From Ottelia alismoides (taxonomy: Eukaryota > Streptophyta > Magnoliopsida > Alismatales > Hydrocharitaceae): a stretch of 64,000 nt of DNA. Of the stretch, positions 10,229 through 20,290 are shown in pieces. How positions within the stretch are numbered: position 1 is the stretch's first letter; every line of letters starts with the position of its first letter. Position numbers and translations under genes: made by a program. The stretch is taken from assembly GCA_037367405.1 (NCBI GenBank), contig JAZKJV010000092.1, positions 868,001 through 932,000 of the forward strand, written 5' to 3'. The notes under the pieces were generated by a model. That model ran no database searches and was not told where the DNA came from. It worked only from the letters and a program-made list of their open reading frames with translations.

Positions 10229-11622
10229 TTTGATTAACGCGAAAATCGATGGTCTTAAGTTCAACACAAAGCGTGAACTCAGTCGAAGTGTCGACCAATC
10301 AAAATCCGTATTTAATCAACAATTAACCCACACTAAAGATCAACAAATTAGAAATAATGTGGAGTTAAAATTTATTTTTAACTCTGCACAAATGGTGTAT
10401 AGTGTCAAGTATGCAGAGAGTTCGAACACAGGGAGCAAGCAGGATAGTTCAAGCAAATGAATGCACAAGTGTGTGTGTGTGTGTGATGTGTCTACACTAA
10501 GCAAGCAAACAAAAAAATTTTTGTGGGTTTTTAATTTTTAAAATTTTTTTTCTTTATTTAATTTTTAATTTTTTTGTCTTTTGATTTTTGATTTTCTGAT
10601 TTTTATATTTTATATTTTATATTTTTTTTTATTTTTTTTTCAATATTGGAGAATAAAGACAATATAATAAAAGGCAAGCTAAAATATTTATAAAATGGTG
10701 CAAAAATAACCAAAAATTCAGGAATAAAATATTTTTGATATTTTTATGGTTTTCTAATGTTTTTGTGATTTTTGGGGATTTTTCAAGGTGTTTTTGGTCT
10801 TTTTAATTACTGAAATAAGACAAAACAATGGAAATAAGGCTGGCTGTGAATAAAATGCAATTTAAAAATAGCAACCAGTACTCAAAATGTTTCACACTAT
10901 TTTTCTAATGAAAAGAACATAATAAGTGACAAATAGAAACTGAGTTTGTATTTTTTTGATTTTTCTACTATTTTATATAATTTTTTGAAGTTTTTGAGTG
11001 TTTTTAAATTTTTAGTGTTTTTCTTTTGAGATTTTTAGTGATTTTTGGACTGACACTAAAATAGGATAAAATAGGCACTAGGTAATTTTTTTGGAATTTT
11101 TAGAGGTGTTTTAATATTTTTTTGGTATTTTCTAAGCTAGACAATGCACAAATAGCAAGTTTTTGATTTTTAATGAATATAAAATAAAATAAAATCAAAA
11201 ACTAAATATGTGGCGTTAAAGTACACATGTCCAGGAGCTTAACCCTATTTTTGTGGAATTTTTGGAGTTAAAATGATAGGTTAAATAATTAGAGCAAACA
11301 TCCAAACATTAAACAGTCCTGGCAGGGGTATATGTGCAATATATCAAACATCCAGGGGCATACATGCAATTTTCCACAAAAATATACACTGAATATTTAA
11401 TTTATAGCATCAAAAAGCAATTACAAAAACCGCAGGGGCACGCAAGCAATTGACCCACCAGGGCGCGTGACTTGCACGCGCCTGGCGAGGACTGAAATGC
11501 AATTTCTCAAACCCTGGGGGCCTACTTGCAAAATATCCAAAAAGTTTACACTTTATACTAAAGTTTCAGGACTAAAACAGAATAAGTAAACAACCGAGGG
11601 TAGCCTCGCAAAATGCCCACCC

Positions 11623-11647
11623 CCTCACGTGAATTAGTCACGTGAGG
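11623..11647. promoter_or_regulatory. G-box inverted repeat in element A LTR
   Basis: Perfect 10-bp arms CCTCACGTGA and TCACGTGAGG separated by five bases, each with a CACGTG core, followed at once by TGACGTGGC. ACGT cores are known binding sites of plant bZIP and bHLH factors. Whether this one acts in transcription is inference. Confidence 0.55.
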
Positions 11648-11831
11648 TGACGTGGCGAGGGGGCCATTTGTAAATATGTGAAAGTTCGGGGCCTAAACGG
11701 AAAGATTACAAAATTAATAACGCTACAGATGAATGTTTGAGTTTCTATTGTAAAATACAAAAACCAGTTGGGTTTAAAGCGCAAAATACCCAACTTAGGC
11801 GCGAGCGGACGGCTGATGGCGCGACACTTAC

Positions 11832-11841
11832 GCCACGTGGC
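11832..11841. promoter_or_regulatory. G-box palindrome in element A LTR
   Basis: Perfect palindrome GCCACGTGGC, the canonical plant G-box. It lies in the GC-rich LTR centre, about 190 bases from the G-box inverted repeat at 11623. Function not shown. Confidence 0.5.
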
Positions 11842-13688
11842 GCAACGAGGACGCGCGATGACGGTTCAGATTCTACGCTCTGGATTAGATCATCAGGAGT
11901 CCATCAACGGCCAAGGGCACCCTCGATCCGACGGCTACTGCTGATCTTCAAGAACAAGCCGGATCTGACGGTGCTGAGCGCTGGAGGAAGAACACAGGAT
12001 GAACTCGCCGATGGCGAGCTTGGAGTCGAGCTCGCTCCCTCCTCCGGTGGGCTTCGACGCCCCAAAATGGGTCCTGGGTCTCCTGGAAGGTCCCTCGAGC
12101 TCACGGCAGGGCCAAAATGGGCGGGGAAGCTCCGATGCGCCGCCGCGAGCTTGAGGAAGAACGGTGGCTCCAGGTAGCTCGATACCTTCAAAAATCGACC
12201 CCAGGTGGAGGCTCTCTGGCGCTAGGACCTGCAAAAAGTGGTGAAAAGGCCCAGGGCAAATTGCCTGGGCCTCGCGGAGGCGTGGAGGTGCGTGATAGAT
12301 GAATGGGGGTGACAGTGGCCGGAGGTGTCTCCGGCGAGCGATCGACTTAGCGAATCGATGCACTAATGAAGTAGATAATCGGGGGATAATGGAGCTGGGA
12401 ATGCAAGGGGTAAAACTACGGCGAAAAACTAAGGAATAAAGCACGACCTCGAGCCCAGATCAGGCGAGGGAAGAGGGTACCTCGACGGCGGTCGCCGGAG
12501 GTTGGAACACGCCCCAAACTTGGCTGGTTCACCGCCTTGACGAGCGCTCCACAGAGCTGTCACCTCCGGGATCTCAAAGCAAGGTCAAGGGGGAGAGTTT
12601 GGTTGGAATTTGCGGTTCAAATTCAAAAGGAGGTCAAGGGGGAGCTTAAGTATGGTTGACGAGGGGGTGGAAAGAACGAGGCGCCTAGCTCGATTCAGAG
12701 GCCCTCAGCCCAAGAAGATCCTTGGGCGAGCAAGATGGGTAGTAGGGGAAAAAGTTTGCAGAAGAACTCGAGCTCAAAGGATGAAAGCTCGTGCCTCGAA
12801 AAAATGGTGAAGTTGGGGTCAAAAGCAGACCTGACAAGGGCTATAGGGTGTAGGTCAGACTGTTGACCTAGGTCAACAGTCCTGGCCTCCTGGTTGGTCC
12901 ACGTGGACCAACCAGGAAAAACCTAAAAAAATATTTTATTAATTCTATTTAAAATACTAAATGGCCGAATTAGATAAAAGTTATAAAATAAAAAATGTTT
13001 AGAATTTTATGTAGTATTTTATTTTGATTTTTAATTATTTTTAGGATTTATATTTTTACAAGTTGCCTTTTTAACCCTATATAGGTATAATACCTATGTA
13101 TTTTAGTAATTTATTTTTATTTAGGTATTTTATTTTTATTATTTTTTTATTTAGTATTTTATAAAATTATGGAATACTTTTATTTACACAAATATATTTT
13201 TATTTTATTTTTCTGATGTGTTTTGTATATTTAATAAAATACAAGTGTATTTTGTATAGGTATATATATATAGGTAATGTACCTATGTATTGAATATATA
13301 CAAGTATTTTTATTTGTATTTTAATTATGTTTTTATTCTGATTTGAATACAAATAATTATTATAAGTAATATTTACAACATTATAAAAATATAGAATTAT
13401 AAAAATAATAAATAAATAATAAATTGAATATTTTAATATGTACAAGTATACAATGTGGGTCCAAAAGTCAACTTTCAAACCGTAGCTCCGCCAAATGCAA
13501 AACCACCGCCATTGGATAGATTATTTTATTCTATATACAATTAAAGGTGAGTTTGCTACATTTGGAGTTGTCAGTTGTGAGATACGGGTCTGGCAAGTTG
13601 GGATTCTGGATTCTTATTCAGATCATAACTTTTTGTCTGTACATGATTTTTCTGTGAAATCAATTTTGTATTTTTCTTTATGAAATTA

Positions 13689-13840
13689 TCTACAACTTTC
13701 ATGCACAAAGTTTCTTTATTTGATGTACAAAAAGTGGAACCAAAAATAGGTCCCAAAATGAATAAAGAATGAACAGGAAGTATAGGTATTATATCCGTGT
13801 TTCTGACCTTATCTCCCCCTACTTTATTCCTTGTCGACCT
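13689..13840 (-). promoter_or_regulatory. Conserved U3 blocks in element A LTR
   Basis: Two blocks are shared by otherwise diverged LTRs. Block 1 (13689-13725) contains TCTACAACTTTCATG and recurs at 32364-32400, 47919-47954 and, inverted as expected for the opposite orientation, 49561-49578. Block 2 (13811-13840) contains TTATCTCCCCCTACTTTATT and recurs at about 32479 and 48038 and, inverted, near 49425-49455. Their position upstream of the presumed TATA region suggests promoter or RNA-end function. Confidence 0.45.
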
Positions 13841-14076
13841 ATTCATCAAGATGCCTAGGTCTCGGGAGTTTTGGGTCATAAAATATTTACAATATTTTAT
13901 TCTTTTTCTTTTCTTTATTTATTCTATAATTTTGGCCTTAATTACAGTAATTTATACACTGTCTGGATGCACATGCATGAATGCTAAGATGCTTGATTTA
14001 AGGCTATTTACAGGCATTTGCTAGGGTTTTTGGTGCCAAAATGAAAGAATAAAGATGATGAAATATGGATTCATCA

Positions 14077-14705
14077 CTCATCTAGGGCGATTTCATCGGC
14101 TTGCATTACATATAGATAGGTTTGAATTATGCTAAGCATCTTTGCATGTAGAGTGCTGGAGGCAAGGTGGGCATTTCTCTTTAGTATTCATCATTGATTT
14201 ACCCCTTGCATTGCTTTTCCGACTCTCCCTCTGATTTTGACCACCTAGGTGCTAAGAGGAATTGATTCCTCGCTAGGACTCATGCATTCTTATTAAAAAT
14301 CCAAAAAAGTGATAATCAATAAAATTGGGACTGTTAATATTACTCGACCCTAAAATCAATCAAAAAGAAAACATTTGTCTTGGGGCAAATAATCCCCTCA
14401 TTGTCTTCGCTTCTATTTGCTCGCGTACACACTAAGGAGTAGTGCCAAAATCCTAGTTAGCCTCCTAAGTGATTGCACAACTTTTTGACTTCTCACCTAA
14501 CTCTAAAAACACACAAGATAAAAGACCGCACTTTTTTGATATTCACCGAGTAGAGTAGGTGAATTGAGCGGTGTGTTTGTTTTGTGTAAGTTTGTTTGTG
14601 ATTGTTTGTGTGAATTCTAGATTGCCTCTACGTATATGCACCTTGTTCTTCACTTCTCTTGACTTGACCTTCATGCTCTCCCAATTCATTTCCTTTTGTT
14701 TTGAG
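14077..14705 (+). other. Element B 5' UTR, truncated by insertion of A
   Basis: Starts directly at the outer LTR edge of A. The segments TAGGGCGATTTC, the AGGTTTGAATTATGC region and the later GCTTTTCCGACTCTCCCTCTG match the reversed 5' UTRs of A and D in the same order. No coding content. Confidence 0.75.
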
Positions 14706-15104
14706 ATGGCCGAATGGAGCATTTTCTATCCGGATTTTGTGGATCCCTCGTACGCTCCAGCCGGTCCACCTTCATTTTTCCAGGAGGACTTCCCTCCTGA
14801 TTTTTGTACATATCCGCCCTAGCTACAATATCAGACCTTGAACTTTTATCCACATCCACCTCCACCTCCATATTATCCACATTCACATCCACCCGAGACT
14901 GACCTGTTGGAGTCACCTCTCACGATTTCCGCATTTGAGAACTTGTCCCACTTCATGGAGCATATGAATTCGAGGATTGACGACCTCACTTGCCTGAATA
15001 AGGGCCACATTGATGCTTCACGATCTGATGATATGGATTCACTTGAGGATTTTCATCGGAGCTTTCAATTACCAAAAATACAAATAAAAATGAGCAAAAT
15101 TTAA
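14706..15104 (+). pseudogene. Element B ORF1: short proline/tyrosine-rich gag-like protein
   Basis: Starts MAEWSIFYPDFVDPSYAPAG and continues in one frame to 15104 with one TAG at 14820-14822. It is rich in Pro, Tyr and His (a run of five Pro near residue 50). It ends with a helix like the gag coiled coil (FENLSHFMEHMNSRIDDL). The capsid domain seen in A and D is absent. It occupies the gag position, so it may be a reduced gag. An upstream in-frame Met at 14571 also exists, but the MAEW start fits the leader length better. Function unknown. Confidence 0.55.
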
Positions 15105-15281
15105 AAATACAAAAAGATTTATGAAAACACTTGGTTGATTCAGACTGTGAGGAGAGGTCCCATCTGCCAGATCATTCACCCACATACTCACATCTTGTCC
15201 CATGTTTGACCCCGAGGATGCCACTGTACAGACTGCTCTCGGCATTCCTTGTGTATATGATGATTCTGATCTCTCCCTTGT

Positions 15282-15853
15282 ATGGAGGAGATCCAAAAAT
15301 TCAAAAAAATGTTAACCGAACCTGAAGTAGTGGCCACTATTCACGAGATCATCCAAGCCCCACTTCAGCATGCCATAACCCATTTACATGCTGCTCTTCC
15401 CAAGAAGAGAAAGCAGAGGAGCAGATCTGAGCATCATATCTTGACCATAGCCGCTGCCTACGCCATCACACACCATCATATTCCTAAGAAAAGGAACGCT
15501 GCCACTCCTTTCATCAACTGCACCATCTCTGACCACACATGTGATCACACTCTCCTCGACGGCAGTGCTTCAATTAGCATCATACCCTTCTCACCGGTAT
15601 AATCTCTTCACTTTGCTGATGATCGTTTCAGTTTGCTGATGGATTTATCAAGAGGCCTACGGGTATACTTGAAAACATCGTCATTTCGATTTAGGGCATG
15701 AGCTACACCGTTGATTTTGTCGTATTTCTCATGGAGACCTCTACTGGGGAGAACTCTCCAATCATCCTGGGATGACTATTCTTCGCCTCTGCGAGGGTTG
15801 TTATTGATTATGGATCAGGAAAGATTCGCTTCTGTCCTATTGACGAGAGCGAG
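15282..15853 (+). pseudogene. Element B broken aspartic protease
   Basis: The first part (15282-15602) ends with HTLLDGSASISIIP, the protease active-site region with the usual DSGSS altered to DGSAS. After a frameshift near 15600 a second frame shows VDFVVFLMET, then SPIILG followed by TGA, then a VIDYGSGKIRF block, matching the protease C-terminal half in A and D. A stop also interrupts the VISI block. The altered catalytic motif, frameshift and two stops make it inactive. Confidence 0.75.
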
Positions 15854-16462
15854 GTGATCATCACTGCACCCACTACCGATCAGAGACTTGCACCTGATGT
15901 GACTTCACCGATTCTAGATGACCTCGAGGACCATGACCTTGATGAGACGATCAGAGACATTTGCTGTATGCTGGATTCCACCGAGACCCTTGAATTCCTC
16001 CCTATGGAGGAAGACTCGGAAAGCATGGACCTCGGAATTCCTTCTTCTGGTGTTTGGCGATGCGTTGATGACATCCGCGGGATTTACACGATAGATACAC
16101 TCGAGCGGAGGACAAACATTGATGAAACTAAGGCCGAATTTGATCTTGTTGCTTTTATTCAGGAATTCAGGCCTTTTGATGAGAATGATGATCCTGTTGA
16201 GACTTTTGAGGACGAACATGACTCGACTACTTCCACTGATGAGTTCGTGCCTTTTTGTTTTGACCTAGGAGAAACCTCGCAAAATGATCTTGACTTTACT
16301 TCTTCCGATGATGATGAGTTTGTCCCTTTCTACTTTGATATCAATGAGACACTCAAGGCAAGACCTACCCATGCTACTTCCACTGACCCGTATGTGCCTT
16401 CTCACTTTGTGACTGGTGATGATCTTCACCAGATCGATCCCGATGGCTTCCATCTACTGTGA
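15854..16462 (+). CDS. Element B acidic repeat protein (linker-derived)
   Basis: A 202-codon open frame continuing in the frame of the protease second half. It is very rich in Asp, Glu, Thr and Ser. The block FDLVAFIQEF matches DLVAFTQTY in the pro-RT linker of A, so the start derives from that linker. The last third holds three imperfect units: TDEFVPFCFDLGETS, DDEFVPFYFDINETL and TDPYVPSHFVTGDD. No RT follows. It may have been part of a longer polyprotein. An acidic DNA- or chromatin-mimic role is only speculation. Confidence 0.5.
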   Translation: MIITAPTTDQRLAPDVTSPILDDLEDHDLDETIRDICCMLDSTETLEFLPMEEDSESMDLGIPSSGVWRCVDDIRGIYTIDTLERRTNIDETKAEFDLVAFIQEFRPFDENDDPVETFEDEHDSTTSTDEFVPFCFDLGETSQNDLDFTSSDDDEFVPFYFDINETLKARPTHATSTDPYVPSHFVTGDDLHQIDPDGFHLL

Positions 16463-16625
16463 ACCCCGATATCGAGTTGAACCTTGTCAGATCTATCCCT
16501 CAGCAGTCCCACAAGAAGGTTCGCTTTCCTTGACCTCTGTATATCCACTCTGTTGTATATTCGCTTTCGTCTACCTCTGTCCATCTTCTATATTGCTCAT
16601 CCACCCCATTCTCGTGTGTGCCTTG
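16463..16625 (+). other. Element B spacer between last ORF and hairpin array
   Basis: Pyrimidine-rich, no coding signal. It occupies the place where RT, RNase H and integrase lie in A, C and D and so marks the internal deletion. Confidence 0.5.
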
Positions 16626-17200
16626 CTTAGGACGTACTTTGTCCTAAGTATATGGGGGGTGGATGAGCCGAGTGTTGAGTCTTCATTCCGTTTCATCACT
16701 CTTGTTGTTGCCTATACTTAGGGCTTCTTTTACCCTAAGTACAGGGGGAGTGGTGTGCACATCCTCTTCTATCTTCTTCTGTCTTCAGATCTCTTTTCTT
16801 CTTTTCCTTTTCATTTTTCTTTTTCTACCGAAAAGGTGTCGCCCCTTTTTGTCAGTATTCTATACTTAGGACGTACTTTGTCCTAAGTATAGGGGGGTGT
16901 GCACCCCGAGTTCTTCTCTTCTTTGATCCTCTCCATTGTCTCCTCTTCTCGTCTATACTTAGGGATATCTTACCCTAAGTATAGGGGGAGACAGTCTGGG
17001 TACGATCTGTTCATTCCCACCCTCGACCCTTCCTGCTTTGTGTACAGTCTGCTATACTTAGGATTATGTGATCCTAAGTATAGGGGGGATGGTCGGCTTC
17101 TCATTCGTTCATTTCTTCGTTCATTAGTCTTTTCTATACTCAGTACATGTTATGTCTTCTCTTTTTATCTCTGTGAGGACATAGCTCAAGCTAAGTACAG
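16626..17200 (+). repeat. Element B hairpin array (six inverted repeats)
   Basis: In order: 16626-16648 (GAC type, shortened), 16712-16744 (GGG type), 16860-16892 (GAC type, CTATACTTAGGAC arm), 16953-16984 (GGG type), 17052-17083 (GAT type) and the long hairpin 17134-17200. Each is followed by a G-rich run (GGGGG in most). The first two look like a duplication of the next two, so B has six where A, C and D have four. Segment 17233-17243 (CATAACTCGTA) can compete for the 5' arm of the long hairpin near 17145-17155. Confidence 0.9.
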
Positions 17201-19177
17201 GAAGGTCGTATATACTCCGTGTATACTTTAGCCATAACTCGTATTTTTGTATTTTTAATAATAATTATCGCTAAATATACAATTAAAGTCATTAAAGTCA
17301 CTTAATAAAAAGATGTTTATTATTCCTCAAATTCCTTTTGTGCATACTGATTAATAAATCAGGTAAAAATATTTTTTGCAAAATGTTTGAAAAATAGTTT
17401 GAGTATCTTTTTAAAACATCTTTTGAAAACTATTTGGAAAACATTTGTTCAATATTTTCAACCTTTGTAAAAACATTTTGTTTGTAAAATTTCTTTTCTT
17501 TGTATGAAATAAAAAACTTTGAAAAATGATTTGCAAATGGTTTTGAAAATGGTTGCAGAAATATTTTAAAAATCTATATATACTGTTTTAAAAACCTTTG
17601 CAAAATGATTTTCAAATGTGTGTAAATGTTTGTAAAAATTGTTTGTAAAAATTATTTTGGACTATAGTTTTCTAAAATTATTTGAAAAATTATTTTCAAA
17701 TAAGTTTGAGGAATACATACATCACACTAAAATTATGTATCAACTGTATATATATATATATAATTGATTACTTCCCCCTGTAAAATCTTGAAACGCCTGA
17801 CTCTTGTAAATATAAGATGAATCCCTGTGTAAATATTTCTGCCTAGTTTTTATCCAAAATCTTTTATTTTCAAAAAAATCAAAAATTTTTTGCAAAAATA
17901 AAATACCAAAACCATTTGCAAAATATTTTTGAAAAATCCAAAAAATGCATATGCATCATCTATTTAAAAATCCATAAAAAGTTCAAAATTGAAAATTGCA
18001 TCACAAAAATATTTTCTGCATTTTTCATAGCATTTGCATAGCATTAGCATTTTTCGGATTAAGTTTGGTAATCGAACAAGTAAGTAAAATTCGAAGATTA
18101 GAGCTTGGTTGGACCTTAAATCTGCCTAATAATAGGAACCTTATAGGAACTGAAATTGAGGTACTTTAGGTCTAGTTGACTTAATTCTTTGAGGATCACG
18201 AGACTTGGTTCAATAGATTCTTGACTGCCTTAGTAGAATATTTCGGAGCACACACACGCCTCTTGTTGATAATGACCTAACTTGGACACATGAAACTTTC
18301 ACTTGGCTCAACTCAGTTGAAGTGGTGATGGGATTGGATTTGTCGGTATGAGACGCACACAAGTGGAAACATTTGTCCTCGTCTGGGGAGGGAAGTGCAC
18401 CCCAACCCGTCTAGTGGCATTTATGTCTAACAACAGGAGAGTGTGTGTTGTAGTAATGCTTCAAAAGAGGGATAGTCTACTAACTTAAGAGGAAAAACTC
18501 CTTATGTAAATGCTGTTGTAAATAGTATTTCAAAAAAAACTCCAAAAAAGTGGACAGGCCTGATTGAAAATAAAATGCCTGTCGGAGTGTATATATGTTG
18601 TATAGTCAATAAGCAAGCTTGAGCTTCAAAGTCAAATCATATGAGACTGCAACTGGATGACTTGACTATACTGCTCTTGCATCCCAGGATAGGTAGCTAC
18701 ACTGGCTACCGTCCATTATTCTCTTCACCCCCTCCTCTTAAGCTGGTTGTCAATTGAACCTAGAAGGGAATACCCCGCTCCTCGAGGAAGGAGATGTTGG
18801 ATTAGGGAATCAATGGGTTGTCATGCTGGAGAAGTCAGTCTCTTTGTCATTTCAGTTGGGGAGAGCCACTATCGCACACATTGTACGAGTCAGATTCATA
18901 GTCGTAAGGGTTTGCATATGAGTTGAAGTATTCTGACCTGACTATTGAGGAGACTTGAGCAAAGTTTTGGATCCTCAAAGGTTGTTGGATTATAAATCCG
19001 ATTCCCATTAAGGTTACGCCCGCACTAAAATTCCAAAAGTCCAACTTAAGATCCAAACGTTGATTTTGTGAAGACAAGTTAGACTATTTAACTTAATCCA
19101 TTTTCTTTCTTTTTCTTTTCTTTCCTTTTCTTTTTCTACACTTATTGCATAAGTGTTCTCTAGGGACTAGCAATGGA
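17201..19177 (+). other. Element B 3' UTR
   Basis: Non-coding. It contains the competing arm 17233-17243, a small CTGATT hairpin at 17349-17364, the A/T-rich TTTGAAAA/TTTGCAAA tract (17366-17715), a conserved block near 18100-18340 and a GGTAGC/GCTACC hairpin at 18692-18710. The same order holds in C and D. Confidence 0.8.
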
Positions 19178-19190
19178 AAGTATGAGGGGG
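19178..19190 (+). other. Element B polypurine tract
   Basis: AAGTATGAGGGGG preceded by the shared phrase GGGACTAGCAA, matching the tract at the U3 borders of C (49182) and D (32760). The expected LTR start TGATRAAT does not follow; the sequence switches at once to antisense gag of E. Confidence 0.75.
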
Positions 19191-20290
19191 TAACATATGT
19201 AGTCACGGTAGGTACCCTCATCTTGGATACCTTCTCAGAAAGTTCTGCCATTTGTTTAGGTAGTTTAGACAAATTATTGTCCATCTCATTCATCCGTCTA
19301 TCTATCCTTTCGACCACCGTGAGTTTATCTGCTATTAACACATGTAAAAAGGATCTACTATAGCCATTGTTCATCTACTAGATAAGAGTGGATTGTAGGT
19401 CTCTAACTGAGTTCTACTAGCGGTCTGTGCTCTACTTGTTTCAGCCATTCATTCGAACACATTCCAGATGATGTCTGCTCCTCGTGAAGTGTAGCTGCCT
19501 CCACAAGCAGTACTCACCAAACCCTACACCTAGGGGTGTAGTTCGCAATATACAGGATGAACCAGGACTGTAGGCTCTAAGCCATGACAAGGACACTTTT
19601 GTATAAGGCCATTGAATCCCATGAATCACAGAAAGCTTCATTAGGAAGTTGGGAGAAACTTGTGATGCGTGAACGCATCAAATTTGTTCTACTCAAAGGG
19701 TAGAATTTCTTCAGGAATAAGTCCTTGAACTAGGAAAAAGTTGTGACATCTACCCTCAAGTTCTTCATCCAATAATCAACCTTATTCTTCAAGGCAAATG
19801 GCAGGGCCTTGAGCCTTATGTAGTCTTGGGTAACCCTAGGATGCCTAAGGTTAGAACAAACCAGCTCAAAGTCCCTAAGGAATGCATAAGGTTCCTCATG
19901 AGCATTCTCATGAAAATGTGGCAACAAACTAAGGAATTACAGTTTTAACTCATATTCTACTTCAGGATCAGCTGGGCTCAACTAATTTCTCATATGAATC
20001 TGCCTAGGATTATAAGCCGCATCCATAGGTCTATCATTACCCAGAGTAAGTGGCCAAGCTGTGCCCTCATAAGTGCTTGATTTTGTTCAGATTCAGCTAA
20101 CCTAGCCAATACTGCAAGCAACTAGTATTCTCACTCTTATTCCTCCCCATTCCTGTTATGTTTTTTAGGAGGCATCTTGAATATGTCTTCGTTACCTTCA
20201 TCAAAAAAGGGATTAGAGTGAGATCTAGACGAAGATAACGAAATCAAATCGATATCACCAAGGAAATGATCTATCTCAATGAGTAAAGAA
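19191..20290 (-). pseudogene. Element E gag pseudogene
   Basis: Fragments only. The capsid piece at 19927-19730 includes EPYAFLRDFELVCSNL and a LPFALKNKVDYWMKNL helix, matching the capsid of A and D. A coiled-coil piece at 19374-19193 resembles the gag coiled coil. Frameshifts and stops separate them. The start is probably near 20290 (acidic, Ser-rich N-terminus). The 3' end is cut at 19191. Confidence 0.75.

Larger units (their letters stand above)
1..14076 (-). mobile_element. Element A: Athila-like Ty3/gypsy retrotransposon, 3' end outside window
   Basis: Read on the minus strand the order is 5' LTR (14076-10231), tRNA-Asp primer site, 1.7-kb 5' UTR, gag, protease, RT, RNase H, integrase, hairpin array and 3' UTR. 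The integrase-last order and the RT and integrase block sequences place it in Ty3/gypsy, Athila lineage (family knowledge). Base 1 corresponds to about 33591 in element D, so about 0.84 kb of 3' UTR and the whole 3' LTR lie left of the window. No env-like ORF is seen between integrase and the 3' UTR. The right LTR edge (14076) abuts sequence matching the 5' UTR of other copies, so A inserted into element B. Its target duplication cannot be checked because the left end is absent. Confidence 0.93.
10231..14076 (-). repeat. Element A 5' LTR (3.85 kb)
   Basis: On the element strand it begins TGATGAATCC and ends GTTAATCA, with the primer site two bases on. AT-rich flanks enclose a GC-rich block (about 11600-12900). 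ACGT-core palindromes occur at 11623-11647 and 11832-11841. Blocks shared with the LTRs of C and D lie at 13689-13725 and 13811-13840. Open frames inside the GC-rich block overlap on both strands and look like composition artefacts. The partner LTR is outside the window, so divergence cannot be measured. Confidence 0.92.
14077..19190 (+). mobile_element. Element B: Athila-related element lacking RT, RNase H and integrase
   Basis: Plus-strand sequence continuing the other side of A's insertion: 5' UTR, a short ORF, broken protease, acidic repeat ORF, six-hairpin array, 3' UTR and polypurine tract. No RT, RNase H or integrase sequence is recognisable between the protease and the hairpins, and the acidic ORF leads directly to the 3' UTR. 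It therefore looks like a non-autonomous derivative that would need proteins from relatives such as A or D (inference). Its 5' LTR and primer site would lie left of A, outside the window. Its 3' LTR is missing: after the tract comes gag of element E. Confidence 0.8.

Noticed and set aside
11737..12444. Open frames of 61-169 codons in the GC-rich centre of A's LTR
   Set aside because: Frames on both strands overlap and no homologous frame is kept in the D or C LTRs.
16626..17200. Hairpins as independent MITE insertions
   Set aside because: Same order, spacing and position-specific loops in four elements, no target duplications, and only about 32 bases each.
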